The notes under the pieces were generated by a model. The model searched no databases and had not been told where the DNA came from. It saw only the letters and a program-made list of their open reading frames with translations. Made by a program: the position numbers and the translations under genes. This document shows, piece by piece, positions 25,085 through 37,387 of a stretch of DNA of 64,000 nt (position 1 is the stretch's first letter; the number at the start of each line of letters is the position of its first letter). The DNA comes from Juglans regia. Taxonomy: Eukaryota; Streptophyta; Magnoliopsida; Fagales; Juglandaceae. The stretch covers positions 26,673,370-26,737,369 of the forward strand of contig NC_049904.1 in NCBI RefSeq assembly GCF_001411555.2, written 5' to 3'.

Positions 25085-25458
25085 TTTTGAAGGCTCTGTA
25101 GAAGAAGAAGAAGAGAGAGAAGTGAGGTAAAACCAGATGATTTTATAAGGATTTGTCTCCGAGCTTTCAGTTCACGACTTCACGTAGCACTATGCACACC
25201 CTGAAACAACAAAAACAACAGCACATCCCATGTGTTCAAATAGAAAATCAACTCAAAATTCATCTTCTTTGTTTTGTTTTTCCTTTAAAAATTTAAATGC
25301 CTTGGATTGGAGTTCCTGGTCCAATAATAAGTATCTAAGTTACTAATTTAGTTTTTGTTAACATTCTTCCCCGTTGCTGATCATAATGATTTATGGATAT
25401 GCTTATCATCATCAACTAATGCATATGCTGGCGATTAGATCATAACCTTAATAATAGA

Positions 25459-25539
25459 TCACTCTTCTTCTGAGCCAGCGAGCTTGGAGTTACGCCTTCG
25501 AGTTCTGTGAAGTGTGACGTACAAGACGAACAGGGCTCC
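25459..25539 (-). other. Possible orphan terminal exon
   Basis: On the minus strand a good acceptor (TTGATTATTTCAG) at 25540 is followed by 26 codons and a TGA. They give a hydrophobic start and basic tail (GALFVLYVTLHRTRRRNSKL, then AGSEEE). This resembles the last exon of a small membrane protein, but I see no matching upstream exon before the MO25 gene and recognise no family. It may be chance. Confidence 0.2.
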
Positions 25540-26067
25540 CTGAAATAATCAAGAAAAGAGGCATCTATTAATAGCAATACCAAATAGCAGATGCTGCCTG
25601 CCACTGTCCTTGTCAAGCAAACAGAGATGCTTTTGGAATGGTTCTGGTTCCTTTCACTCGTCAATCACACCGACATCTCCATACATTCTCAATGGATGCA
25701 TATATTATTTTTTTTCTTTTTTGTCCCATTTTCGAATCCAACATGACTTGATGGCTTTCGTACATGAACATTTGTCCCAAAGATCTCCGCTGATCCAGAG
25801 GCTTCAGCCTACAATTGGAAAAGTAAGCATAAACAATTTCAATGTCACGAAAGAAAGTCATCCGTATTCATGAACTAAATAATAATTAAAATGTTTATGA
25901 TCAATTTCAATTTCATCAACTTATTTATTCACTTTTATTTTTTTTATTGGCACCACGGAAGCGTCCCAACTAATCTCAAAAATATTGGCACCATGGAAAC
26001 GTCCCGACTAATCCCAAAAATACACAAGCCCTCGACAAGCGCCCTCGACAAAAAATTTTCCATAAAT

Positions 26068-26185
26068 GCATCTCGGATAATTCAAGAAGAAAATCATCTT
26101 ATTTATCTACTTTGCAGAAGTATATTATCTCGGATAATTCAAGAAGAAAAACATCTTATTTATCTACTTTACAGAAGTATATTTA
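26068..26185. repeat. Tandem duplication of about 60 bp
   Basis: TCTCGGATAATTCAAGAAGA, then AAATCATCTTATTTATCTAC and TTTGCAGAAGTATA, occurs twice in a row, the second time as AAACATCTTATTTATCTACT. The unit is 57 bp. It lies just downstream of the MO25 stop codon. Confidence 0.75.
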
Positions 26186-26364
26186 GATTACAGGACAGGA
26201 TCATTGGAAACTGAAGGACAGGAATCGAGCAAGAAAAAAGGCCACCTCGGATCTTAATAGCGTGTAATGCTTGGGGGCTACAAGACTGGAAAAATTAACA
26301 ATTAAATTGAGTTACAGAAACTCCGGTAACTTCGAAACAAAATAAAGCTGGCTCCTGGTTGGTC

Positions 26365-29300
26365 TCAAGATTCCCTAGGTTCGAGGGCAGCAATTTCTTT
26401 CACAACTTGAACTTTGTCAGCCTCAAACTCTTCATCCTCTGCAAAAAAAGCAAACTAAACTGTAAACACAATGCCGACTGCAAAGTCGATTGTTACATAT
26501 TGTTAATAGCAATACATGTTTTACCCTTATCGGTTTTGAAATCAGCAAACAGCCTTAGAAGCTTGCTTTTGTTTGCAACAAGTATGCTGACTATGTCGGG
26601 AGGTTTGTTTTGATTAGCCGCAAATAGCTGTTGAAATTCAAACATGTAAACATACTTGAAAGAGCACTTGAAAGGTCATTAGTTCAAAATGCAGCCTAAC
26701 CCAAAATATAGTACCTTAAACACGTGAAATGCTTCTATCTGGATGCTCTTGCTGGACTCCTGCAATCAAGGGAATCCACTATTTATCACACAAATATTCA
26801 GTTGAATTCGATATTCTACCTTTCTGTTTGGGTGATGTATATTACAGTAATAAGTAAAATAAGATGAATAATCTAGCTCTTATTTTAAATCATCAGAGAG
26901 TTCATCATTAGTTTGTCACAGAATCCACTGGTATCTTTGTGGTTTAAAACCTGACACTTGTCGAGAGTGGAGATGGTATCCTCTATGCAAGAGGTCCACA
27001 CTACACAGTAGAAGAAAATGTTGCCCTCTGAGGCCGAAAGTATAGCAGTTTACTGTCATTTACTAGCATAAAGATGGGGGAAAAAACCAAATGCATCATA
27101 AACTAACATAAAACTTGTTGTGAGGGTTGGTAAGAATTCAAATAAAAGATGAAAGAGACCCTCTTAACAGGATGCGGTGTAAAACTAAAAAACCTGGCCA
27201 TAGGAGTCTAATAAATTAAATAAAGAACACACCATATATGCTTATTTTTCACATTCTAATTCTAAAATCTAAACCCTAAATCCTTAAACCCCAAATCATT
27301 TTAGGACCAGAACCAGCCATTACTCCGGCTGTTCCTCAAGTTGGCCAGAGATATGCCTAGGTTGGTGGGCCTGATATTCAAACCCTAAAACCCACCACTC
27401 CAGCTGCTGTCGCAAGAGGTGGTCGGAGATCCAAAACACCCCAAAATGGGGGGCTGGCCACCGACCCTGTCTTTTTTCTAGTTTAAGCTTTTTATGATTT
27501 TATAGATCTTATTCAGTGAAGGTGACCCTATTTTGTTCATCAGTAAAAATATAATGTGTCAACGTTGGATTGAAGGGTGTTTAGAAAGCTATTTTACATC
27601 ACATCCTGTTTTAAGATAAATTCAAGATGAATATATTAAGCAATCTGACAGTGTCATACTCTGAGAAGATTCATAAGAATCCTCAAGTTGTCCCTTGAGC
27701 TAACATATCTTGTCATTATGGCCGAATTTGAACGATCCAGTAGCATATCTCCCAACAGCTGAAACCGAACAAAAAAAAAAACTTCTCAGCAAATTGAATG
27801 TCGGAATTATTTAAATCCTTTTCAGCAAACAGTATAATGTCAGAGTTGCATTATATCAACAGGGGAAAATCATTCCTTGGTCTTGACCTCCATACATTTT
27901 CTTCATTTAATGCAACTCCCCACCCCTTTTCCTTTTAAATATTTGGGCCAAATGTCAAGCACTGGTCATACCTTGATGGCTTGTCGTCTGGTGATGTAAT
28001 TAGTAGATTCCAGTAACTTTGAGTTATACTCAGCAAAGAACTGCAAACATTGAAAAAATGGAGAATGTCAAGTCATGACCGATCAGAAACCTTAGGTTAA
28101 CTGCCCAGCAAGGTGACAAACTCCTGTCAGCATATTTGGTGATTCATTTCCCCATTAGCTTAGTCTTTTAATTAAGTGGTTATTGCCATGGTATGAGAAC
28201 AGATAATCCTGACTTCAAGCTCTGCCTCCATTTGATGCTTCCATTAACTTAGGCCTCGTTTGTATGTTGAGATGAGATGAGAAATCTGTGAATAGTAGTG
28301 AAATAATTTGTGAATAGTAGTGAAATAGTTTTAATCAAGATGTTTTATGGGGTTTTGGGAAAGGAGATAGAAAAAATTGAATAAAAAGATTATAAAAGTT
28401 AAAATATTGTTAGAATATTATTTTTTAATATTATTTTTGTTTTGCAATTTGAAAAAATTGAGTTATTTTTTGTATTTTGTTTGAAAGTTTGGGAAAGTTG
28501 TAATGATTAGGTAATGATTAGATGAAAAAGTTAAAAAATTGGATATTTGAAATTGAAAAGTGTTTGTATTTTTGCGGTGTTTGGATGTTGAGATGAGTTG
28601 AGATCATCTCAATATCTAAACGGGGCCTAATTTCTGGAGTCTAAACCCACATATAAGGGGGACTACAAGAACATTTGATCTAATTATTAGATTCACCTGT
28701 TCTTGACAAGCAGTAATTTATGAGTGCCTCATCAATAGGAGTTTCCAAACTTGCTAGTAATTTTTATTTTTTTTATAAGTTAGGTATCATTTGTTTTCGC
28801 AGATGAGATGAATTGAGATGAAAGTTGAAAATTGAATAAAATATTGCTAGAATATTTTTTTTAATATTATTTTTGTTTTGGGATTTGAAAAGGTGAATTG
28901 TTTATTTCATTTTATGTGGAAATTTGGGAAAGTTGTAATGATGAGATGAGATGAGATGAGTTGAGAAGTTTTGTGAAAACAACCTAGGCCTAAAAGTAAA
29001 ATTTTATTGATAGGAAAAGACATAGCCTAAGTACACAAGGAGTATGCATCGAATATGCCTAAAAACCACTAAGCACTAGTGAGAGATACAGTGGTAACAA
29101 TAATAATAATGGAAACAAAAAGAACAGGATCACCACTGAGTTGTCATTACAAATGTTCTTTCTCAATTTTTATCTCCTATACATAGATTAAACTACCCTT
29201 GATACACTTTAAATTGAGTGTGCATCACATAAGTTTCTTCTAGTCTTCTTGTGTTTGTAACAAGAAGCAACGAAAGTGAAAGATAACTTACCCAGTCATA

Positions 29301-30786
29301 ATTCTTAGAAAGAAACTCTGCAACAGTTGATTTATGCCTTGTCAGGAGTTCCTGCAAGAAAAAATGAACAATTGCATCAGAATGATCCTGGTGCAATAGT
29401 GAATCCGTAAGTGCATGGATTAAACAAAATGATAGAAAAAAGGCCCCAGTACTGCCATTGGAAAATTGAATACGTATACATAATATATTATAATGAGAAA
29501 AAACGTTTTATGCAGACTTGTGCATATAGATCTTCAACAGACAAAATATAATAGAATTATGGGCCAGGAGATGCACCGATAGAAAAAACAGTGATACAAT
29601 ATAGGAAAACAGATCAGGCATTCAATACATTCAACACTATGGCTTTGGCGGAATAGAATGCAACAATTGACAGTCTAACTTAGCAAAGTGCCACAACATC
29701 ATGCAGTTCTAACTTCTCAAATAGGACATATTTACAAAAGCACAAACCAGACTACTTCCAGAAAGGTAGTTTCTCAAATTGAAAACAAAAAATACCCTTA
29801 TTTGGAATTGACAGAATAATACAGATGATTGCGACTCATGAGTACATCTGTGTCAGTCAGACTCACCTTAAATGTTGCGGCAGCATCTGCAGCAATGTCA
29901 AAATTTGGAAGTTGAATATAATCAAAAAACTTCTTCATGTGCTGAGATTCCAAAACATATCTGCAGTTAAACCAGGAAGAATCTGATAAGTTGTAAAGCT
30001 TACACCAGACAAACATCATCAAGAAATCAGTTAGAAATAAATTGAAATTTGACTGTAATTGATAAGGAATAAGATGTAAGTAGGGAAAAAAAGCATATTA
30101 ATTGATCATTTGAATTCGCAGCAGTAGCCAGCCCAAAAATGATACCAACACTACAACTAGCATCATAATTGCGCAAGACTTTATTGATATGATTGTCCAT
30201 AAGGCCAAAAACCAGGCCATTTCACTCACCTTGCAACACTCTGGTGACGAATGCACTCCCTCAGCATTGCACCATAGTGTAATGCCATGTCTGTGTTTTC
30301 ATAACTAAACAGAACAACATTCTACCATTAGAAGATGAAGATCAATACGAGTCAATGAGGAAAATAAGTTTTGAAAAGCCTAAACAACTGACATCAAAGG
30401 AACAGATTACAACTTAAAAATAATTGTCTAACCTAAAGACTTATGAAAAGGGGCATCATGAATTAATAGCAACTAAGAGCACTCCCAAACGATTTTGTAT
30501 CTTGTTATCTATAATATGTCACCAATATTCACTTTTTTCTATTTTACCAAGTGACTTCTACATACTGCCATACATCAGCTTATCTATTTTTTCTCTATAT
30601 CATTCAACTATTCTTTTTTAATTATTTTTATTTATTTCAAATATTTCTTCTAACTACTAATGAATTTATAATATCTTCAAATCTTTTGATATTTTCAATA
30701 CCTCCCTATATGCAATATGACATAATTATGTCCTATACACACAAAATATAAATATAAATAAATTTCTTTTATGTTCAAGTACCAAC

Positions 30787-30820
<34 letters not shown>

Positions 30821-33800
30821 ATATATATATGAAATTTTATGCCCAAGTTTTATAGTTTAATAAAAAATTTCAAGAACCACCATAGTCAGCCAAAGCAATA
30901 ATCCCAGTCTCTTCTGATATCTGTAATTAAACATATATTTACGAATACTTTTTATAAATCAATGGGGCTGGAAGTAAAATAGGAAGAAATAAAAGAGTTT
31001 TCACAAATAAAAAAGTGGGGAATCAGGAATGCAGAGGAGAGAGAACAAATAAGAAGGATTTTACATGTATGAACAGTACAAGCCAGATCTAGCAAGATTA
31101 CTGTAGCAAACTGGAAAATGAAGATAAAATAGAAGAAGATCCATTGGAGCTCATTTTTGGATAAATATTGAGTTATTTTAGATAAATGTGTGTTTTACAT
31201 GATCCGTTGGGTGTGCTATAACAGCAATGTAAATGCCTGACAATTATAATGGTTCAATGAATAATTATAAAGGCTTAAGCATCTCGCTACATGTTTCAAG
31301 AGCTGTATGAGATCTAGCACTGAATGGCCAAGATTTTAACCTAAAGAGATGCATTACAAACCACAAGGTTTGCTTTGGAAAAATTTCCAAAATATGAATT
31401 CTTTAACTTCAAGTTTTGTACTTGAAATTAACTTTTTTTAATCAAACCAAATTCTTGGTTGGTCAAAGACCTGAAGTAGTTTACTACCTAGTCTACAAGA
31501 AGTGCTTAATATTTATGAACCCAAACCACTTTGAAGCTCAGTTGATTTATTTTCTAGAGCTGGGTCATAACAACATTGAAGCAAATCCTGGTTTTCCATA
31601 AAGAGAAACTTTAATATGAACTTAATAGATCAAGAAGATAACATTAGAATTCTCTCCAAAGGATTCGGTTATACCTAGTTCAGATAGGAACATACCAGAT
31701 ATCACTATCAATTCAAACTGATTTTTCTTCAGCCAATGAGCCTAGCTCAAATGACACTTTTTTTCTTTCCAGGTAAGTGAAAGCACACCAAGAATTATAT
31801 GCATGATATATTTAAGCCTCAAAGATTATATGGGCCTTCAAGACCCGACCAGAGATTATGAATGGAATAATAAGCGGTAACAATTCCAAACCACTTCTGA
31901 TAGTGGCTTACCCTGCTATCAGAATATCCATTAGATCTAAGTTTGCTTCCAAGTAATCAGATGCAATTAGTCTTGAATAAACTTGTTGCCTTTGCAAATT
32001 TGCAACAACTTGAGTGGCATCTTTTCGAGCCTGGAAACAATGATCTGTGTCAAGATTAATACAAGCTATGATTTGTAGACACAAACACAAGGTGTCAGAT
32101 AGTTGTTTTTGGTTAGTAATGCTATGTTGACGGTTGCTCCACTATGTTTTCTGGCTGAAAAAGCATATAAGAGGACCTCTCAATGGTGTCCTTGTGAAAT
32201 AATAATGTGAAAAAACATGGCTATGTTCATTCTTGCATGTAGAAGAAGCGTATTGAAACAATCCAGAATCTATAACTATGTGCAACTATAATCAAGACAT
32301 GAATAATCTCATCAATTATTCAAACTAGAAGCGTAAATAAAATAATAAATAGGTGACAAGTAGGGTTGTACAAACAGAAACCGGGACTGAACCAGAACCA
32401 GCCAAAACCGGCAGAACTGGTTCGTTATTCACCGTTGCCAGTTGGTCGCCTGTCCCAATTTCTTAAAAACACAATTACACTGATATGGTCTTGGTTTAGA
32501 TGACTCGATTCACACAGTCCGCACTGAACCAATATAATAATATAAACTTCTTACTTAAAACAATATAAACTTACTACTTATAAAAAAACAATATAAACTT
32601 CTTATATTTTTACATTTATAGGAAGTCCAACACTCATAAAGTCAATGATCTAATTCACATTTATTTTTTAAATTAGGGAAGTTATTGTCTTGTAGTATGG
32701 TGACAATATCAACTACAAAAAATAAAACCAAACAAAGATTAAGTTTTATTACAAAAAAATAAACATCAAAGCCCTTTTGGCCAAATTTTAAGTTATTAAA
32801 AATGTGTAATATATATTTTTATTTTAGAACCAAAATTTTGAGTTTTAGAGAATAACAATCTTTTGAAATTTTAAGGAAACTTGGGAAGTTTGAATGTTTA
32901 TAGGACAATGAGCATTTTTACAAATATTTAGAGGCTAAAAAAGCGAGTGTGTTTGGTCCTTTGGGGGTGGACGAGCATGAAAATGCAGTAAAACTCTCAA
33001 ATTAAGGGTGACAATCCTAGTTGATCATATCTCAGTCCAAGAGCCAGTCATACTTACCTCCAAATTCAATTTCGGAAGACATAAAATCAGAAGCCGCAGT
33101 GTGTTCTCTTTAAAAAACTCCTGGGTCAATTGTGCACAAGCTTCTGCAACTGGCTCAGATTCACTATCTCCATAAAGAATTGACTTTAGCTCCCTTAAAT
33201 TTTTACACAACTCCAACATCTGATAAGAAATGCAAAGTTGAAAAGCAAGGTAAATTTACACAACTGAGAAAACTAACAAATAGATATAAACGTCGAAAAA
33301 TTACAAAACCCTAGCACCACAAATATATATTTTTTCGAGACAAAAATATTCCTAGTTTCACTATCCCACTAAATTTAGATAATAAAAATATTTCTCATAT
33401 AAATCACACAGTTCGACACTTCAATCATAAAATAACCTATATATACATCAAACATTGCTGTAAAAAATTCTGCACGCACGAATATTTTTGATAAGTTCTC
33501 TGATAGGGTATTAATGGCAGGGTACTTGCTTTGCAAAAGACCTTCAACACAGGTCGGGGTATGAAGAAGGGCATACACAAATTAGAAGGTAAGGATCACT
33601 CATTAGATTTTTAATCTATTATATGCTACTGGGTTTTTCATTCCATAGAACAACAATATAAGCATCGGCTCTTCGAGAGTTATATAAAACATGAAAAAAA
33701 TTATCATAGGTGATCAAGAAAAGCACGAAAAGCTCTTAAAGCTCAAATTGATGTGAAATTTACCTATGCTTAACCGATTCTTGTTTTAAGCATATTGGGG

Positions 33801-34346
33801 AAATAAAAATAAATAAATAAAAGCAAACGAAGATAAGAGAAACATCTGCTAAAGATAAAAATTATGATTCAAAGGATTAAATTGACTTTCTCCGATAAAA
33901 TGTGCAAGCGCAGAACGAAAGTCAGGTATTCAATTTTACATACTCTTTCCTCTAGAACCAGAATTTATAAGCCACCTCAGTAACTGAGATAGATGCAACT
34001 ATTTACCTTGATTGAGATCACTTTTTCGTTTCTATCATAAAACCAAATCCCCCTAACTTTCTTTAAAAAAGACTAAAACTAAAACTTTAACAGAAAAAAC
34101 AATAAAAAAAATCTTAGATTCATCCCGATCCGCTGCGGATCAAAGCGGACTAATTCGATAGCTAATGATCCGAATGGAGAGGAAAAGAGACAGAAAGGGA
34201 AGCAAAAGACGAACCTTCTCCTCGCGCTTGCTCTCGCGGGTATCGGAGCTGCCGCTGCTACTGCGCTGGGCGTAGAGGAGGAGATCGCGGGTCTGGCGGA
34301 CGACGTCGGGAGGGGTGCGAGGCTTAGACTTGAAGAGGCCCTTCAT
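26365..34346 (-). CDS. MO25-like scaffold protein (CAB39 family)
   Basis: Helical-repeat adaptor that in animals and fungi activates STE20/GCK-type kinases; plant homologues are thought to partner with germinal-centre kinases in polarity and division. Eleven exons, minus strand: 34346-34215, 33219-33058, 32030-31912, 30304-30230, 29960-29867, 29351-29292, 28040-27972, 27758-27660, 26759-26715, 26627-26525 and 26438-26365. Joined in frame they give 343 residues, the same as the Arabidopsis protein. Blocks include [73 protein letters not shown] and [17 protein letters not shown]. The frame runs upstream of 34346 as far as a GTG, but MKGLF is the family start. Introns are large; that between exons 6 and 7 holds two MITEs and a LINE tail. 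MO25 is known to bind a WxF-type peptide in a C-terminal groove; this is not checked here. Confidence 0.95.
28249..28630. repeat. Long Tourist-like MITE in MO25 intron 6
   Basis: The element is TTA, then GGCCTCGTTTGTATGTTGAG ... CTCAATATCTAAACGGGGCC, then TAA. It has a terminal inverted repeat of about 10 bp (GGCCYCGTTT) and an interior with GTGAATAGTAGTGAAATAGT and GGTAATGATTAGATGAAAAA. At about 380 bp it is the longest intact copy of the family here. No ORF. Confidence 0.8.
28768..29110 (-). mobile_element. LINE 3'-end remnant split by a MITE
   Basis: The LINE tail signature (T-run, ATAAGT, then AAAGTAAAATTTTATTGATA, AAGACATAGCCTAAGTACAC) is interrupted after ATAAGT by a 210-bp MITE at 28780-28993. 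It resumes at TAAAAGTAAAATTTT. Orientation is minus, as for the other two LINE tails in the window. It lies in intron 6 of the MO25 gene. Confidence 0.7.
28780..28993. repeat. Tourist-like MITE nested in the LINE tail
   Basis: TTA, then GGTATCATTTGTTTTCGCAG ... GTGAAAACAACCTAGGCC, then TAA. Inverted ends match over TTTGTTTTC/GAAAACAA. The interior is AAATTGAATAAAATATTGCT and related blocks. The surrounding LINE sequence shows both insertion points. Confidence 0.75.
30788..30830. repeat. (TA)n(TG)n(TA)n microsatellite in an MO25 intron
   Basis: Compound dinucleotide run within the intron between exons 3 and 4. Confidence 0.9.
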
Positions 34347-36532
34347 ATTAGCGGTCTCCGAAGGAAGCACCGGCTTCTCCAGCTGCTTCTGCTGCTGAGG
34401 GAGCCCCTTCGGCGCCGCCGATGACCGATTCGACACACAGTTCCCTATTTTGTCTCTCTATCTTTATCTGTCCCACTTAAGGGGTTTCCGTTCTCTCTCT
34501 GTCACCGGACTTCTGTTCACGAGGATGATGGTAACAGTCTAACAGAGATAGAGGATTTTAATTTTTATTTGAGTGCATCCATGGTCGCCAATGGAGGATT
34601 GACAGGTCAATCTTTCATACAATTTTTATTTTTTTAAAGAAAATTATCATTTATAATATAGCTGATCATTCTCAATAATAATTTAGAATTTAAAAACTCA
34701 GTAAAAAAAAAAATCAAAAGTGGTTCACCCAACTCGATCAATCTTGGATGATCCTCACTCGCTATCCCCTTGCTAGACGGGTAGAAGAGATTTTTAAAGG
34801 GAAAGTTTAAAATTTTTGAAAATATATTTTAGATGTATTGTTTGTCGAGTTTGTTAGAATAAATAATAAAATCTGAATAGGGTTTTTTTGAAAATACGTT
34901 TTGCATCAACATTTTTAAAAATAAATAGATAAGATTAAAATATATTTGAATATAATTTTTTAAAATAGTTTTTATTTTAATTGTTATAAATATTGTTATA
35001 AATTTTAGATTTTGTATGAATTTAGACAAATAACAAGTAAAAATATTTTTTTTTTAAATTAAAAGATGTTTTACTTTCAAATGAGACCTTGGGGCAGGGT
35101 TAAAAAAAAAAACCGAAAAATCGGTGGATCGGATTCTAATTTTACAAAATCAATCTGATTTCAGTTTTACTTTTTATAATATTATCTTATCTAATTTTAC
35201 TATTCAAAAGAGTCCTACATCTGTATTAATATGGCTTTCAAACTGTCTCACAGATATAATTTTTCTTTTCACAAGGAGCGTTCCTTTTTTCTGAATATAT
35301 ATTTTGAAATGTTTAACCTACCGTTGTTTGACAAATCACCTTTTTTTGAAAGAAAAAATAATAATTTATAAATAAAACATATTGAAATGTTTAAACTATT
35401 CAGAAAAAAGTGAGGATATTTTTATAAAGTGATGTTATTTTTATAAAGTATTTTATTAAATTTTCTTTCATTTTAAAATGTGGTTGTATAATATGTTGTA
35501 AAAAGTTATGTGTATTTATCATTTTTTTTTTACATCAAAATAAGCAATATAATTGAGGAATAGTAACATTTATCTATTTATTATAAAAGAAAAAACAATA
35601 ATTTAAGGATAAAAAGTATTTTTCGTTTATTCTTTTAAAGAAATATTACAAATATGATTATTTTTCTTCCTCGATTATATCAGCGTATCAAATATTGGGA
35701 TCATCTACTTCCTCACTGCATTATTTTGTTCTCATTCGTATCAGCTTAAATTAAAAAAAGGGATAATGAAAAATGAAAAAGACACAATATTTTTCATAAT
35801 CATGTTTTAAAATGAGAGATATTATTGTAAAATATTATATAAATATAATATTATTTTATAAAAATATTTTTATTTTACATCATATATTATAAAAAATATT
35901 GTGAAAAATATTGTGGGTATCATTACTCATTCAAAGTATTGAAATCAGCTGCTGCCTATAGTTTTTTATGCTAAGAAAATGGTTTACTTTGCAGCTTGGC
36001 GACCTAATTAAATACTCGGGATCTACGTCTCTTTTTTATGTATTTTAATGCTTTGTCCATCTTGTTTCAGGGGTGTTCTCTTTTGTTTGCACTCATGGAT
36101 ATTCTTTTTCTTTATTATTTTATCAATCATCTTCGTATCGTATTAGGATTATAGCGAAGCCTAATAACAATACAGTTCTTTTACGTGCAACCGGCATGAG
36201 TAACAGTTGAGAAATCGGCTGATATATTATTATACACGTCGTCGATATATTATTAAAAAAAAGAAGGAAATTGTTGTCTCACGAGTCACGACCAACTAAT
36301 TCTCTCTTCCCACAATTAGACTCACGACCACCGAAGTTGCTGTCCCTTTCTCTTCCCGAATCTGGTTCCATTCTCGCTTGCTCTTCAACTTCTCTTTCCA
36401 TTTCTCTTTTTTCTTCCTCAACTTACAACACTTTTAAGGATAACAATAAAAAAAAGGCAAAAATTCAACAAGATCGCCACTCAAGTCTTAAACTGTCTAA
36501 CTAAATAGAAAACAAGAAACTACTAGAATAAT
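34347..36532. other. AT-rich intergenic region, no gene seen
   Basis: 34347-34560 is the upstream side of MO25 and is pyrimidine-rich (TCTCTCTATC, TTCTCTCTCTGTC). From 34560 to about 36200 the sequence is AT-rich, with blurred MITE-like blocks near 34880-35100 and 35800-35920. No coding frame is supported. Confidence 0.6.
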
Positions 36533-36862
36533 TTAATCAAACAAGCTGAATCCCATGTCCTCGTCCTCACTCTCTTCCTTCGGCTCTTCTTTCTTCTTTT
36601 CTTCAACTGCAGGGGCGACGGTAGGAGCGGCACCAGCAGCAGGAGCAGACAAAGCTACTGGAGCAGCATCGCCACCAGCATTTAGAATGAGGTCCTCAAT
36701 TTTTCTCTTCTCTGCAAGCGTTGCAAAAAGGCTTGGCTAGTAAGACTCAACAGAGACACCCACTGCTTTTACCAAAGTCGCAATCTTCTCTGCGGTGATT
36801 GCGATCCCATTGTCGTGGAGAATCAAACAGGCGTAGGTACAAGCGAGCTCATTGGGAGACAT
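36533..36862 (-). pseudogene. RPP1: Intronless 60S acidic ribosomal protein P1 pseudogene
   Basis: The minus strand encodes a near-complete P1 stalk protein. It starts [20 protein letters not shown], followed by [19 protein letters not shown]. Then come the Ala/Pro-rich hinge and the acidic tail [14 protein letters not shown], which in P1 binds elongation factors and other stalk ligands. It is 109 residues long with no frameshift, but codon 42, Trp in the family (SYWPS), is TAG at 36737-36739. There is no intron, whereas plant P1 genes I know of have introns, so a retrocopy is likely. No poly(A)-derived T-run is visible on the low-coordinate side and I found no target duplication, so the mode of origin is not proven. 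Confidence 0.85.
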
Positions 36863-36892
36863 TGTAGCAGCACTGAGATTCAATCGCAACCT

Positions 36893-37387
36893 TTAGGCTA
36901 TACAGAGGCAATTGTCTCCTTTTTCTTCCTCCTCCACTCTCTCCAACTTTCCTTTAAATACCTGATGTTGCTGCTGAAATCCAAACACCACCGAAGTTGC
37001 TGCCCCTGCATGTTCAACGCCCTCTCCAGCATGGTTGGTGGTGGCCAAGTCGACCCCATCGCAGCTAACAACACCAATACGGATCAAATTCGAGCCTTCC
37101 AATTTGTTCCTCCTCCATGGACTCGGAGGCTTGTTCCTCGACCACGACACCATTCCTCCTTTGTTTGTGTCAGTGATTCTACCTAAGAGTTGCTCGAACT
37201 CTGCTTCGGGTTTGATCTCGTATCTATAGACTTGGGAAGACAGAAGGGGCTCTGTGATTTGGGGGGATACGAATGAATTTGGCTTGTTTTTGGTTTTGGG
37301 CAGGAGGAATGAAAACGATGCGTTTTTTTTTCCCCCCACCTGGGACACGGTTAAGTAGCAGTTCTCCCGCGCGGTTGTGTCCAGCAT
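36893..37387 (-). other. Open frame of 164 codons, unrecognised
   Basis: An ATG-started frame lies directly upstream of the P1 pseudogene on the same strand. The product has a basic middle (SWSRNKPPSPWRRNKLEGSN) and an acidic end (KLERVEEEEKGDN). I recognise no family. The region is not repeat-like and has a somewhat coding-like composition, so it could be a decayed gene fragment or the real 5' context of the insertion. I do not call it a gene. Confidence 0.2.

Larger units (their letters stand above)
25085..26364. other. Intergenic region between the phosphatase promoter and the MO25 3' end
   Basis: Both flanking genes are on the minus strand. The right end should hold the MO25 3' UTR and the left end the phosphatase promoter and GA-rich 5' UTR (25090-25130). 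An exon-like segment at 25459-25539 is listed separately. A 43-bp stretch with TCTCGGATAATTCAAGAAGA is repeated in tandem at 26070-26170. Confidence 0.5.

Noticed and set aside
34347..34436. N-terminal extension of MO25 beginning about 30 codons before MKGLF
   Set aside because: Its first codon is GTG, not ATG, and known MO25 proteins start at MKGLF.
36555..36740. Ser/Ala-rich plus-strand frame at the P1 locus
   Set aside because: It is the antisense of the P1 hinge and acidic tail.
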